From positions 27,214 through 91,213 of the forward strand of contig CASDUO010000001.1 in assembly GCA_949284065.1 (NCBI GenBank): a DNA stretch of 64,000 bases. The letters are read 5' to 3'. This DNA comes from an uncultured Bacillota bacterium (GTDB taxonomy: Bacteria; Bacillota; Clostridia; Peptostreptococcales; Anaerovoracaceae). Under the pieces are notes generated by a model that was given only the letters and a program-made list of their open reading frames with translations, did no database searches and was not told the DNA's origin. Of this stretch, positions 17,395 to 25,570 are shown piece by piece (within the stretch, counting starts at the first letter, position 1; each line of letters opens with the position of its first letter). A program made the translations under genes and the position numbers.

Positions 17395-17427
17395 TGATGG
17401 TACGAAAGTGAGGTAAGGTGAGCTGAG

Positions 17428-18114
17428 ATGACAGTATCCATAATATCCATATCCTTCATATACGCTGTTCTGGCCGTTGCCGCCATCGTTGCCATGTACA
17501 GGAAAAAGCAGCCGGCTTACGCCCTGCTCAAGATCCTTGCGAGCCTGGGTTTTCTCGTCATAGGTTTCCTCGTATGGCAGAGTACCGGCAGCGATCTATA
17601 CCTTGCCATGCTCCCGGGGTATATCCTTTGTTTCCTGGGCGATGTGATACTTTCCGTTTCCGGCGAGATAGACAATGATCTGAAGAAGACACCCTTTACC
17701 TTAGGGGTAGGCGCATTTTTGCTTGCCCATATCTTCTATTGCTACAGACTGACGGAGCTCGCCGATTTCCACATATCCTGGCCCCTATCGATATCCATCC
17801 TCACCCTGGCATACACCCTATGGTCGGTACGCAGCCCCTCTTTCGATTACGGGGACAACCGCATACCTTCCCTTATCTACTCTGTTTTTGTGGGAGCCTT
17901 CGCAGGACTGGGCATAAACCTGATCATAGTTTCAGGCCCTGATGCCGTGACATGTATGATAGCGTCGGGGTCGGCGCTTTTCGCCGTCTCAGATCTTGTC
18001 CTGGCGAACAGGTATTTCAGAAAACAGGTGCCGTCTTCATTTGGATCCATAAGCCTCGGCACATACTATACCGCTATGTATCTCCTGTCGGTTTTCCATC
18101 TGTATCTGATATGA
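17428..18114 (+). CDS. Lysoplasmalogenase, YhhN/TMEM86 family
   Basis: A 228-residue polytopic membrane protein with about eight hydrophobic helices covering its whole length. Family hallmarks are PGYILCFLGDVILS, the FTLGVGAFLLAHIFYCY stretch and SDLVLANRYF. YhhN-family proteins hydrolyse the vinyl-ether bond of lysoplasmalogens. Plasmalogens are typical of anaerobic bacteria, so the gene fits a strict anaerobe. It has AGGTG ahead of the ATG and follows the GIY-YIG gene by 33 bp. Confidence 0.85.
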   Translation: MTVSIISISFIYAVLAVAAIVAMYRKKQPAYALLKILASLGFLVIGFLVWQSTGSDLYLAMLPGYILCFLGDVILSVSGEIDNDLKKTPFTLGVGAFLLAHIFYCYRLTELADFHISWPLSISILTLAYTLWSVRSPSFDYGDNRIPSLIYSVFVGAFAGLGINLIIVSGPDAVTCMIASGSALFAVSDLVLANRYFRKQVPSSFGSISLGTYYTAMYLLSVFHLYLI

Positions 18115-18206
18115 TATATACCGGTCCGATAAAAGGAACATGGATATAAGAAAGGAGGAGCAGCCGCCCGATCCCAAAGATGTACGGAGCTGCACATAAA
18201 CGACAT

Positions 18207-18980
18207 ATGAAACTCATCTCATGGAATGTGAACGGCCTCAGAGCCGTGATGAAGAAAAACTTTTTTGAATTTCTTAACGAATACGACCCCGACATCCTGT
18301 GTCTCCAGGAAACGAAAATGCAGGAAGGCCAGGCAGAGGTCCTCACTCCCGGATACCATCAATTTTGGTGCAGCGCTGAGCGAAAAGGATATTCAGGCAC
18401 GCTGGTCCTTTCAAAAACGGAACCCCTGTGGGTGGATTACGGTATAGGGGTAGAACGGCACGATAAAGAAGGGCGTGTCATCACTGCGGAATACCCTGAC
18501 TTTTATCTGGTATGTGTATATGTGCCGAATTCCCAGGACGAACTTGCCCGCCTGGATTACCGCATGGATTGGGAAGATGAATTCCGTAAATATGTGAAAG
18601 GCCTCGAAAAAACAGGACCTGCCGGCCGGGAGGGGAAGCCTGTGGTCATATGCGGTGACATGAATGTGGCCCATAAAGAGATAGATCTAAAGAACCCCTC
18701 CTCCAACCATCGACATGCGGGATTCACAGATGAGGAAAGAGGCAAGCTCACAGATCTTTTGGGATCGGGATTCGTAGACACGTTCAGATACTTCCATCCC
18801 GATGAAAAAGACCGCTATTCCTGGTGGAGTTACAGGTTCAATGCGCGGTCCAGAAACGCAGGGTGGCGTATCGACTACTTCCTTGTATCAGAGTCCCTGA
18901 CCGAAAGGCTGAAGGACGCATCCATACTGGATCATATCATGGGAAGCGATCACTGTCCGGTGTCCATAGATCTGGAATAG
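18207..18980 (+). CDS. xth: Exodeoxyribonuclease III / AP endonuclease
   Basis: A base-excision-repair enzyme that cleaves the backbone at abasic sites. Conserved motifs of the exonuclease-phosphatase fold are MKLISWNVNGLRA at the N-terminus, LCLQETKMQ (catalytic Glu), GDMNVAHKEIDL, and GWRIDYFLVS with the final SDHCPVSIDL (catalytic His). The ATG at 18207 starts at the family's usual first residue, giving 257 residues. An ATG at 18180 is in frame, but its nearest strong ribosome-binding site (AAAGGAGGAG at 18151-18160) is too distant, so the start is uncertain. It ends convergently with ybaK. Confidence 0.94.
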   Translation: MKLISWNVNGLRAVMKKNFFEFLNEYDPDILCLQETKMQEGQAEVLTPGYHQFWCSAERKGYSGTLVLSKTEPLWVDYGIGVERHDKEGRVITAEYPDFYLVCVYVPNSQDELARLDYRMDWEDEFRKYVKGLEKTGPAGREGKPVVICGDMNVAHKEIDLKNPSSNHRHAGFTDEERGKLTDLLGSGFVDTFRYFHPDEKDRYSWWSYRFNARSRNAGWRIDYFLVSESLTERLKDASILDHIMGSDHCPVSIDLE

Positions 18981-19017
18981 GCGGACCTTCTGACCCTGGC
19001 CCTATGTCATACCGCTG

Positions 19018-19500
19018 CTATCCTGCTGTTTCGGCAGCTTCCAGCGCCACTACCTTTTCCAGGTCCTTGGCCCTCATCTCTATTTGATATCCTATCTTTC
19101 CGGCACTGAAGAATATGGTCGGATAGTCATAGGCTCTCGGATCTATGAATGTCCTAAAGGCCTTTTTCATACCGACGGGAGAACATCCCCCGTGTACATA
19201 GCCTGTAAGAGGAAGGAGTTCTTTTGACTTTATCATGGAAAGGGATTTTTCCCCGGCGGCCTTGGCTGCTTTTTTCAGATCCAGCTCTTCAGATACAGGC
19301 ACCATGAACACGAAGTGTTCGCCGCTCTTCCCCACTGTCACCAGAGTCTTGAATACCCGCTTTTCGTCCTGCCCTAAGACACGGGCCACCTCCACGCCAC
19401 TGACGGCATTCGTATCTACATAGGTATGGATGGAATATTCCAGCCCTTTCCTGTCTATGATCCTTATCGCATTGGTTTTTTCCGTTACAGATTTTTTCAT
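19018..19500 (-). CDS. ybaK: Cys-tRNA(Pro)/Cys-tRNA(Cys) deacylase
   Basis: A 160-residue member of the INS/YbaK editing family that clears cysteine mischarged on tRNA(Pro). Visible features are TNAIRIIDRKGLEYSIHTY at the start, the conserved lysine in DEKRVFKTLV, and the YVHGGCSPVGMKK loop. YbaK-type deacylases end in a short tail like that seen here. It is 10 bp downstream of feoB on the same strand. The ATG has AGAAGGGA ahead. Confidence 0.93.
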   Translation of the reverse strand: MKKSVTEKTNAIRIIDRKGLEYSIHTYVDTNAVSGVEVARVLGQDEKRVFKTLVTVGKSGEHFVFMVPVSEELDLKKAAKAAGEKSLSMIKSKELLPLTGYVHGGCSPVGMKKAFRTFIDPRAYDYPTIFFSAGKIGYQIEMRAKDLEKVVALEAAETAG

Positions 19501-19510
19501 TTTTCCCTTC

Positions 19511-21877
19511 TCACAACAGGATGCTCATCATACCGTAAACACAAAGCGCCGTCAACCAGGCCACGGCACATTGGAACAACACTACTCCCGCGGCCCACTT
19601 CCCGCCCAGTTCTCTGTTTATGGAAGCCACCGCCGCTACACAGGGCGTGTAGAGCAGACAGAATACCAAGAGAGACATGGCTGACGCCGCCGTAAGGACC
19701 TGCTGCAGTTCTGCCATGGAGCCGAAAAGCACAGACATTGTGGAAACCACACTTTCCTTTGCCATGAATCCTGTGACCAGCGCAGTGGATATCCTCCAGT
19801 CGCCGAATCCCAGCGGTGTGAAAACAGGGGCGATGAGTCCGGCCACATAGGCGAGCATGCTATCCTTCGAGTCGGTCACCACGTTCATATGGATGTCGAA
19901 TGTCTGCAGGAACCATATGACGATAGTCGCCACGAATATGACGGTGAACGCCCTCTGCAAAAAATCTTTCGCCTTTTCCCAAAGCAGCCTCATGACATTG
20001 CCCATGCCCGGCATCCTGTAGTTTGGAAGCTCCATGACGAAGGGTACAGGTTCACCTTTGAAAAGTGTTTTTCGGAATATGAGAGCTATCAATATACCCA
20101 CACATACACCCAGAATATACAGGCTTATCATGACGATGGCACCGTTATCCGGAAAGAATGCCGCAGTGAAAAAGGCATATATGGGTAGCTTGGCGGAACA
20201 GCTCATGAACGGGGTCAGCAATATGGTCATCTTCCTGTCCCTCTCAGACGGCAGGGTCCTGCTTGCCATAACTCCCGGTACCGTACATCCGAACCCTATG
20301 AGCATAGGGACTATGCTCCTGCCTGACAGCCCCAGCGACCTCAACAGTTTGTCCATGACGAAAGCGACCCTTGCCATATATCCGCTGTCCTCCAAAAGGG
20401 ACAGGAAAAAGAACAGGGTCACTATTATGGGCAGGAAACTTACCACCGTTCCCACGCCCTGGAATATCCCGTCAATGATGAGGGAGTGCACCACATGGTT
20501 TACATCCAAAGTCTCAAGGGCATTATCCACCGTTTCGGTAAGCGCGCCTATGGCCATATCCAGCAGATCTGCCAGGGCCGTTCCTATGACTCCGAAGGTG
20601 AGCCAGAACACCAGGGCCATTATCCCCAAAAATGACGGTATGGCTGTGAATTTCCCTGTAAGTATCCTGTCCGCCTTCCTGCTTCTCACCCTTTCCATGC
20701 TTTCCGCCGGTTTTATCACCGTGGCATCGCACACTTTCCTTATGAATTTGAACCGCATATCTGCTATGGCCGCAGCCCTGTCCAGGCCCGTCTCGTCTTC
20801 CATCTCCAATATGATATGCTCCAGCATTTCCTTTTCGTTTTGTGAGAGATCGAGCTTATCCAGGATCATCTCATCTCCCTCTGCCAGTTTGCAGGCAGCG
20901 AACCTCGAGGGGAGCCCCGCTCTTTCTGCATGATCCTCTATGAGATGCATCACGCCATGTATACATCTGTGGACCGCTCCCCCTTTATCTTCCGGATCGC
21001 AAAAGTCGGTGCGGCCGGGCCTCTCCTGGTACCGGGCCACATGTATGCCGTGATCCACGAGTTCAGTTATGCCTTCACCCTTTATGGCGGAAATGGGCAC
21101 TACCGGGACTCCGAGCATGTCCTCCAGCTCGTTCACCTTTATGGTCCCTTCGTTTTCCTTCACCTCATCCATCATATTGAGGGCCACCACCATGGGTATC
21201 TCCATCTCCATGAGCTGCATGGTGAGATAAAGGTTACGTTCCATATTGGTCCCGTCCACGATGTTGATGATGCCTCTCAGGCCGTCCTTCATCACGAATT
21301 CTCTCGTGACTTTTTCCTCACTGGTATAAGGTGACATTGAATATACGCCGGGCAGATCGGTGATCAGAGTATCCGGATGTCCCTTTATCCTTCCATCCTT
21401 CCTCTCCACAGTGACTCCCGGAAAATTCCCTACCCGCTGGTTCGATCCCGTAAGCCCGTTGAACAGAGTGGTCTTTCCGCAATTCTGGTTCCCCACCAAC
21501 GCAAAAGTCAGGATCTCTCCCTCAGGCAGAGGATCCTCGTCAGCCTTTACATGGTACTTTCCGCCTTCTCCCAAGCCGGGATGCTCTATGGATCCGCCGG
21601 CCTTGTTTTCTTTCCTCTTTTCTCCGTCTGCAGCCCTATGTATATCTCCGACGATGATCTTATCTGCATCATCCAGGCGCAAAGTGAGTTCGTAACCGTG
21701 TATCCTCAGCTCCATAGGGTCTCCCATGGGGGCATATTTTACAAGGGTGACTTCGGCCCCGGGTATCATACCCATATCCAGAAAGTGCTGCCTCAGAGGG
21801 CCCTCGCCTCCGATGGAGCATATCCTGGCCGTTTGGCCTATTTCCAACTGCTTCAGTGTGATCTCTTTGTGATTCAT
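19511..21877 (-). CDS. feoB: Ferrous iron transporter, FeoA-FeoB fusion
   Basis: Imports Fe(II) across the cytoplasmic membrane. Residues 1-78 form a complete FeoA SH3-like domain (LEIGQTARICSIGG, LRQHFLDMGMIPGAEV). After a short charged linker the G-protein domain starts: G1 VGNQNCGKTTLF (about 128-139), G3 DLPGVYS, G4 NMMDE. The helical spacer and the transmembrane part follow, with conserved GFGCTVPGVMASRTL and SCSAKLPIY gates. At 788 residues it is longer than a lone FeoB because of the fusion. No separate feoA or feoC is seen nearby. It has its own promoter upstream. Confidence 0.96.
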   Translation of the reverse strand: MNHKEITLKQLEIGQTARICSIGGEGPLRQHFLDMGMIPGAEVTLVKYAPMGDPMELRIHGYELTLRLDDADKIIVGDIHRAADGEKRKENKAGGSIEHPGLGEGGKYHVKADEDPLPEGEILTFALVGNQNCGKTTLFNGLTGSNQRVGNFPGVTVERKDGRIKGHPDTLITDLPGVYSMSPYTSEEKVTREFVMKDGLRGIINIVDGTNMERNLYLTMQLMEMEIPMVVALNMMDEVKENEGTIKVNELEDMLGVPVVPISAIKGEGITELVDHGIHVARYQERPGRTDFCDPEDKGGAVHRCIHGVMHLIEDHAERAGLPSRFAACKLAEGDEMILDKLDLSQNEKEMLEHIILEMEDETGLDRAAAIADMRFKFIRKVCDATVIKPAESMERVRSRKADRILTGKFTAIPSFLGIMALVFWLTFGVIGTALADLLDMAIGALTETVDNALETLDVNHVVHSLIIDGIFQGVGTVVSFLPIIVTLFFFLSLLEDSGYMARVAFVMDKLLRSLGLSGRSIVPMLIGFGCTVPGVMASRTLPSERDRKMTILLTPFMSCSAKLPIYAFFTAAFFPDNGAIVMISLYILGVCVGILIALIFRKTLFKGEPVPFVMELPNYRMPGMGNVMRLLWEKAKDFLQRAFTVIFVATIVIWFLQTFDIHMNVVTDSKDSMLAYVAGLIAPVFTPLGFGDWRISTALVTGFMAKESVVSTMSVLFGSMAELQQVLTAASAMSLLVFCLLYTPCVAAVASINRELGGKWAAGVVLFQCAVAWLTALCVYGMMSILL

Positions 21878-21919
21878 CTATGGGTCTTCTCCTATCTCAT
21901 TCCTCGATCCAACATACTG

Positions 21920-21949
21920 ATTTTACATTATTTACACCTGTATTATCAA
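21920..21949 (-). promoter_or_regulatory. Putative promoter of feoB
   Basis: Minus-strand TTGATA and TAAAAT separated by 18 bp, about 45-70 bp ahead of the feoB start. No convincing Fur or DtxR box was seen, so iron control is not shown by sequence. Confidence 0.4.
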
Positions 21950-22005
21950 CAGCAGCCGATGCTTATTTCGATAAAACCATGAAGTCTGTATATCCCGGGC
22001 GAAGT

Positions 22006-22052
22006 ATAAACGAAAGGCGACCCGTCTGCCTTATATGCAAACGGCGCCGCCC
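22006..22052 (-). terminator. Terminator of the arcBAC operon
   Basis: On the minus strand GGCG...CGCC encloses a second 7-bp stem CGTTTGC/GCAGACG with a 7-nt loop. It is followed by TTTCGTTTAT. It lies about 60 bp after the arcC stop. Confidence 0.6.
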
Positions 22053-22112
22053 CTTGTTTTTCTCTGGTCCATGGCCGGTCCCTCAACCTGGGATCCGGCA
22101 TGCCCTTCCTTA

Positions 22113-23078
22113 TCAGTTGAAGGTTATGTGAGTTCCCGTACTGCCTGTAAGTGCCTCTATAGCTTTGTCCAGCGACGAGATTATGGCTTTCTTGTCGGGG
22201 TTTGCCCTTACGAACTTCATAGCCGCCTGTACTTTGGGGAGCATGCTCCCTGCAGCGAACTGGCCTTCCTCCATATATTTGGTGGCCGTTTCCAAAGTCA
22301 TGCTATCCAGATCTTTCTGATCGGGTTTATTGAAGTTTATGGCCACTTTTTCCACTTCGGTGAGTATCATCAGCACATCCGCCTCTACCTGCTCCGCCAG
22401 CAGCTCTGCTGCGAAATCCTTGTCTATGACGGCTGCGATCCCCTCAAGAGATCCATCCGGTTTTTCCACAACAGGTATGCCGCCTCCGCCGCAGGCTATG
22501 ACTATGGTGGAATCCCACAGATCCTTCACCGCATCGATCTCCACTATCTTTCGCGGCATGGGCGAAGGTACCACCCTTCTCCATCCTCTGCCTGCATCTT
22601 CCTTCATCACATAGCCTTTTTCCTCTGCCAGAGCCTTTGCCTCTGCCTCCGTATAAAAAGGTCCTATAGGCTTTGTGGGGTTTTGGAATGCCGGGTCCGT
22701 CTCTTCCACTATCATCTGAGTCGCCACAGTCACCACCGGCACTCTCCGGTTATGCATATTCAGGGCATATTTCAAAGACTGCTGCAGATGATATCCGATA
22801 TATCCCTGGGACATGGCTCCACACACGTCGAAAGGCATGGCCGGGGTCACATCGCTTGCCGCCTCGGAACTGAGCAATATCCTCCCTACCTGAGGTCCGT
22901 TGCCATGGACTATGGCTATTTCGTAATCAACGCTTATCTTCGCTATATGCTCGCAGGTCTTTTTCACCACTTCCAGCTGGGCTTCTGCCGTCGCAGGGCC
23001 GTTCCCGGACTGGAGTGCATTGCCTCCCAGCGCTATGACTATTTTTTTCGTTTCCTTTTTATCCTTTTTGCTTACCAT
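22113..23078 (-). CDS. arcC: Carbamate kinase
   Basis: Last step of the arginine deiminase pathway: carbamoyl phosphate + ADP gives ATP + carbamate. The 321-residue amino-acid-kinase fold protein begins with KKIVIALGGNALQ and has HGNGPQVGRILL, RRVVPSPMPRKIVE and VIACGGGGIPV, all conserved in carbamate kinases. It is the third gene of arcB-arcA-arcC and is followed by a terminator. AGGAG lies ahead of the ATG. Confidence 0.96.
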   Translation of the reverse strand: MVSKKDKKETKKIVIALGGNALQSGNGPATAEAQLEVVKKTCEHIAKISVDYEIAIVHGNGPQVGRILLSSEAASDVTPAMPFDVCGAMSQGYIGYHLQQSLKYALNMHNRRVPVVTVATQMIVEETDPAFQNPTKPIGPFYTEAEAKALAEEKGYVMKEDAGRGWRRVVPSPMPRKIVEIDAVKDLWDSTIVIACGGGGIPVVEKPDGSLEGIAAVIDKDFAAELLAEQVEADVLMILTEVEKVAINFNKPDQKDLDSMTLETATKYMEEGQFAAGSMLPKVQAAMKFVRANPDKKAIISSLDKAIEALTGSTGTHITFN

Positions 23079-23123
23079 ATATTCGTAACTCCTGCTTAGT
23101 TTTATGTTTTTACTGATGCGACC

Positions 23124-24344
23124 TTACACTCTGTCCCTGTTCACAGGGCAGCTCATACATCTGGGGCCCCCTCTGCCTCTGGAAAGTTCCGAACTGGGCA
23201 TGGTTATGACTTTTATGCCTTTTTTGTCCAGGAGAGAATTGGTCACATAGTTCCTCTCGTATGTTATGACCACACCGGGGGCTATTGCCAGCGTGTTGGA
23301 TCCGTCGTTCCACTGTTCCCTCTGTGCCGCCAGGGGATCGTCCCCTCCGCATCTTATGAGTTCTACAGCCGGAAGGTTCAGCTCCTTTTTGAGTATGTCC
23401 TCAAGCTCGCCCTGTATGCTCTCAAAGTGAGGCCTGCCGTCCTTGTTCAGGGTGACTTCATATATCTGCAGCGGGCCCTCTATCTCCGGATGTATGGTGA
23501 ATTTATCGAAATCGACCATGGTGAAGACCGTATCCAGATGCATGAAAGCCCTGCTCTTCGGTATATCGAACACCAGTATCTTTTTGAATGTGGATCCGCT
23601 CAAAACTCTCTCGGCAAAATTTTCTATACCTACGGCAGTGGTTCGCTGGGAAAGACCGATACCGACCACATCGTCGGAAAGCACCAGCACGTCTCCTCCC
23701 TCTATGGAGTAACTGTCGTCGAAATCATACCAGAGCTTGGTCCCCTCGGGGGCAAAGTCCTTGTTGTACTTGTACATATACTCCAGCAGCAGGGATTCCC
23801 TTCTTCTTGCCTTCGTGCTCATGTGATGTACATTCAGACCGTCTCCCACACATGCTCCGGGGTCCCGCGTGAAATAAAGGTTGGGCATAGGATCCGTGTA
23901 ATACGGATATCCTCCGGCTATATAGCTGGCAAGGGAATTGTTCATCCCCACATCTATGCTTTCCTTTTTGATGCCTGCGATAACTGTTTTTACCAGATCC
24001 AAAGGCTCTTTCTGTACCAGATGATCAACGATCACTTCTTCCACATGCTCAGAATATATGTCGCTCTCCTTTACGAACCTGCGCACGAAATCTTCTTTGA
24101 TCTTGGGATCGGCGATGGCTTTTGCGGTCTCATCCACATAATAGACCACCTCAACACCGTTTTCCCTCAATATATCCGCAAACACATCATGTTCCTGCTG
24201 CGCAACTTTAAGGTACGGGATATCATCGAAAAGCAACCTTTCGAAATTGTCCGGTACTAACGCCTCTATCTCTTTGTCCAAACGGTGAAGCAATACCTTA
24301 TTCAGCTTTCCTATCTCGGAAAAGTTTGAAATCTTATATCCCAT
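23124..24344 (-). CDS. arcA: Arginine deiminase
   Basis: Hydrolyses arginine to citrulline and ammonia. The 406-residue protein shows FTRDPGACVGDGLNVHHM, the catalytic His region MHLDTVFTMVD, and the nucleophile Cys in GGPRCMSCPVNRD at the C-terminus. The ATG at 24344 is chosen because AGGAGG lies 6 nt ahead; an in-frame TTG at 24362 has no such site. It lies between arcB and arcC. The enzyme supports ATP formation and acid resistance in anaerobes. Confidence 0.96.
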   Translation of the reverse strand: MGYKISNFSEIGKLNKVLLHRLDKEIEALVPDNFERLLFDDIPYLKVAQQEHDVFADILRENGVEVVYYVDETAKAIADPKIKEDFVRRFVKESDIYSEHVEEVIVDHLVQKEPLDLVKTVIAGIKKESIDVGMNNSLASYIAGGYPYYTDPMPNLYFTRDPGACVGDGLNVHHMSTKARRRESLLLEYMYKYNKDFAPEGTKLWYDFDDSYSIEGGDVLVLSDDVVGIGLSQRTTAVGIENFAERVLSGSTFKKILVFDIPKSRAFMHLDTVFTMVDFDKFTIHPEIEGPLQIYEVTLNKDGRPHFESIQGELEDILKKELNLPAVELIRCGGDDPLAAQREQWNDGSNTLAIAPGVVITYERNYVTNSLLDKKGIKVITMPSSELSRGRGGPRCMSCPVNRDRV

Positions 24345-24358
24345 TTTTGCCTCCTGAC

Positions 24359-25354
24359 TCAACCCATAGTAGCCACTATGACGGCCTTTATGGTGTGCAT
24401 CCTGTTTTCCGCTTCATCGAAAACTTTGGAGTTCCTGCTTCTGAAAACCTCATCTGTCACTTCTCTGATATCATATCCCAGTTCCTTCTGCTGTTTGGCC
24501 ATGTCGGTCTCAAAGTCATGGAAAGACGGCAGGCAGTGAAGGAAGAGACAATCCGGGTTCCCCGTGCTGTCCATCAGTTCCTTGGTGACCTTGAAAGGTG
24601 TGAGCAGTTTGACTCTCTCGGGTATCTGATCCTCCTCGCCCATGGAAGCCCATACATCTGTGTAGATGACATCGGCCCCTTTCACTGCGCTCACATCGGA
24701 TGATACCGTTATAGTAGCTCCTGTCTCTTTGGCAACTTTTTCTACCTTGGCTATGGTCTCCTTATCCATTTCCGCAGCCAGCACATCAGGACCGTATGCT
24801 ACAAAATCCATTCCCATCTTCGCACAACCGTACATCCAGGCATAACTCATATTGTTCCTTATGTCGCCGCAGAACACCACTTTGCACTTGTTCAAAGGTT
24901 TGGCTATATGTTCTTCCATAGTGAGCATATCCGCCAGTATCTGGGTAGGATGATCCACATCGGTAAGTCCGTTCCACACCGGCACTCCCGAATATTTGGC
25001 AAGATCCTCCACCACTTTCTGGTCATATCCTCTGTATTCTATACCGTCGTAGAACCTTCCCAAAACTCTGGCCGTATCTTCCAGAGACTCCTTTTTACCC
25101 ATCTGTGAACTTTTTGAATCCAAGAACGTTACATGGGCACCCTCTTCCAAACAGGCCAACTCGAACGAACATCTCGTCCTGGTAGATGTCTTTTCAAACA
25201 GAAGCACTACATTCTTGCCTTTCAGCACCTCATTGTGTATCCCCGCTCTTTTTTTCGCTTTGAGATCCCTGGACAAGTCGAGCAAATATCTTATTTCCTC
25301 AGTGGTGAAATCCATCAAAGTCAAAAAACTTCTGCCTTTTAAGTTTACCGCCAT
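24359..25354 (-). CDS. arcB: Ornithine carbamoyltransferase (probably catabolic)
   Basis: Interconverts citrulline + phosphate with ornithine + carbamoyl phosphate. The 331-residue protein has the carbamoyl-phosphate loop STRTRCSFELA, the HPTQILADMLTM motif, the DVWASMGEE stretch and the ornithine-binding HCLPSFHD. Its place ahead of arcA and arcC points to the catabolic role, although the reverse anabolic use cannot be excluded by sequence. GGAGG lies ahead of the ATG. The operon promoter is probably in the gap upstream. Confidence 0.95.
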   Translation of the reverse strand: MAVNLKGRSFLTLMDFTTEEIRYLLDLSRDLKAKKRAGIHNEVLKGKNVVLLFEKTSTRTRCSFELACLEEGAHVTFLDSKSSQMGKKESLEDTARVLGRFYDGIEYRGYDQKVVEDLAKYSGVPVWNGLTDVDHPTQILADMLTMEEHIAKPLNKCKVVFCGDIRNNMSYAWMYGCAKMGMDFVAYGPDVLAAEMDKETIAKVEKVAKETGATITVSSDVSAVKGADVIYTDVWASMGEEDQIPERVKLLTPFKVTKELMDSTGNPDCLFLHCLPSFHDFETDMAKQQKELGYDIREVTDEVFRSRNSKVFDEAENRMHTIKAVIVATMG

Positions 25355-25368
25355 TTTTATTCCTCCTG

Positions 25369-25383
25369 TTTTCTCTGATAATT
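25369..25383 (-). promoter_or_regulatory. Weak CodY-box-like site ahead of arcB
   Basis: The minus-strand 15-mer AATTATCAGAGAAAA differs from the CodY consensus AATTTTCWGAAAATT at four positions. It overlaps the leader just ahead of the arcB ribosome-binding site. codY itself is in this window, but matches at this level occur by chance in AT-rich leaders. Confidence 0.25.
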
Positions 25384-25444
25384 TTGTTTTCCCGAAAACA
25401 TGTCCTGTCTCCGCACACGGGACACGGACCGGCTCGGTACTGCA

Positions 25445-25474
25445 ATTTTAACTTGTATCTGCCGATCTTGGCAA
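25445..25474 (-). promoter_or_regulatory. Putative promoter of arcBAC
   Basis: Minus-strand TTGCCA and TAAAAT separated by 18 bp, about 95 bp ahead of the arcB start, within the 217-bp gap behind carB. No clear terminator for carB is visible in the gap, so read-through from carAB remains possible. Confidence 0.35.
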
Positions 25475-25570
25475 CACGATAGGACAAATTGGTTTATATT
25501 ACTTTACTGTGCATATTTATACCGGGTCCATCCTTCCGGCCCCATCACATCCTTATCTCTCCGGTCCCTT

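Noticed and set aside
18139..18198. A 19-codon mini-frame upstream of xth (MDIRKEEQPPDPKDVRSCT)
   Set aside because: It has a modest AAGGA site, but nothing suggests a leader peptide: no codon runs and no attenuator structure.
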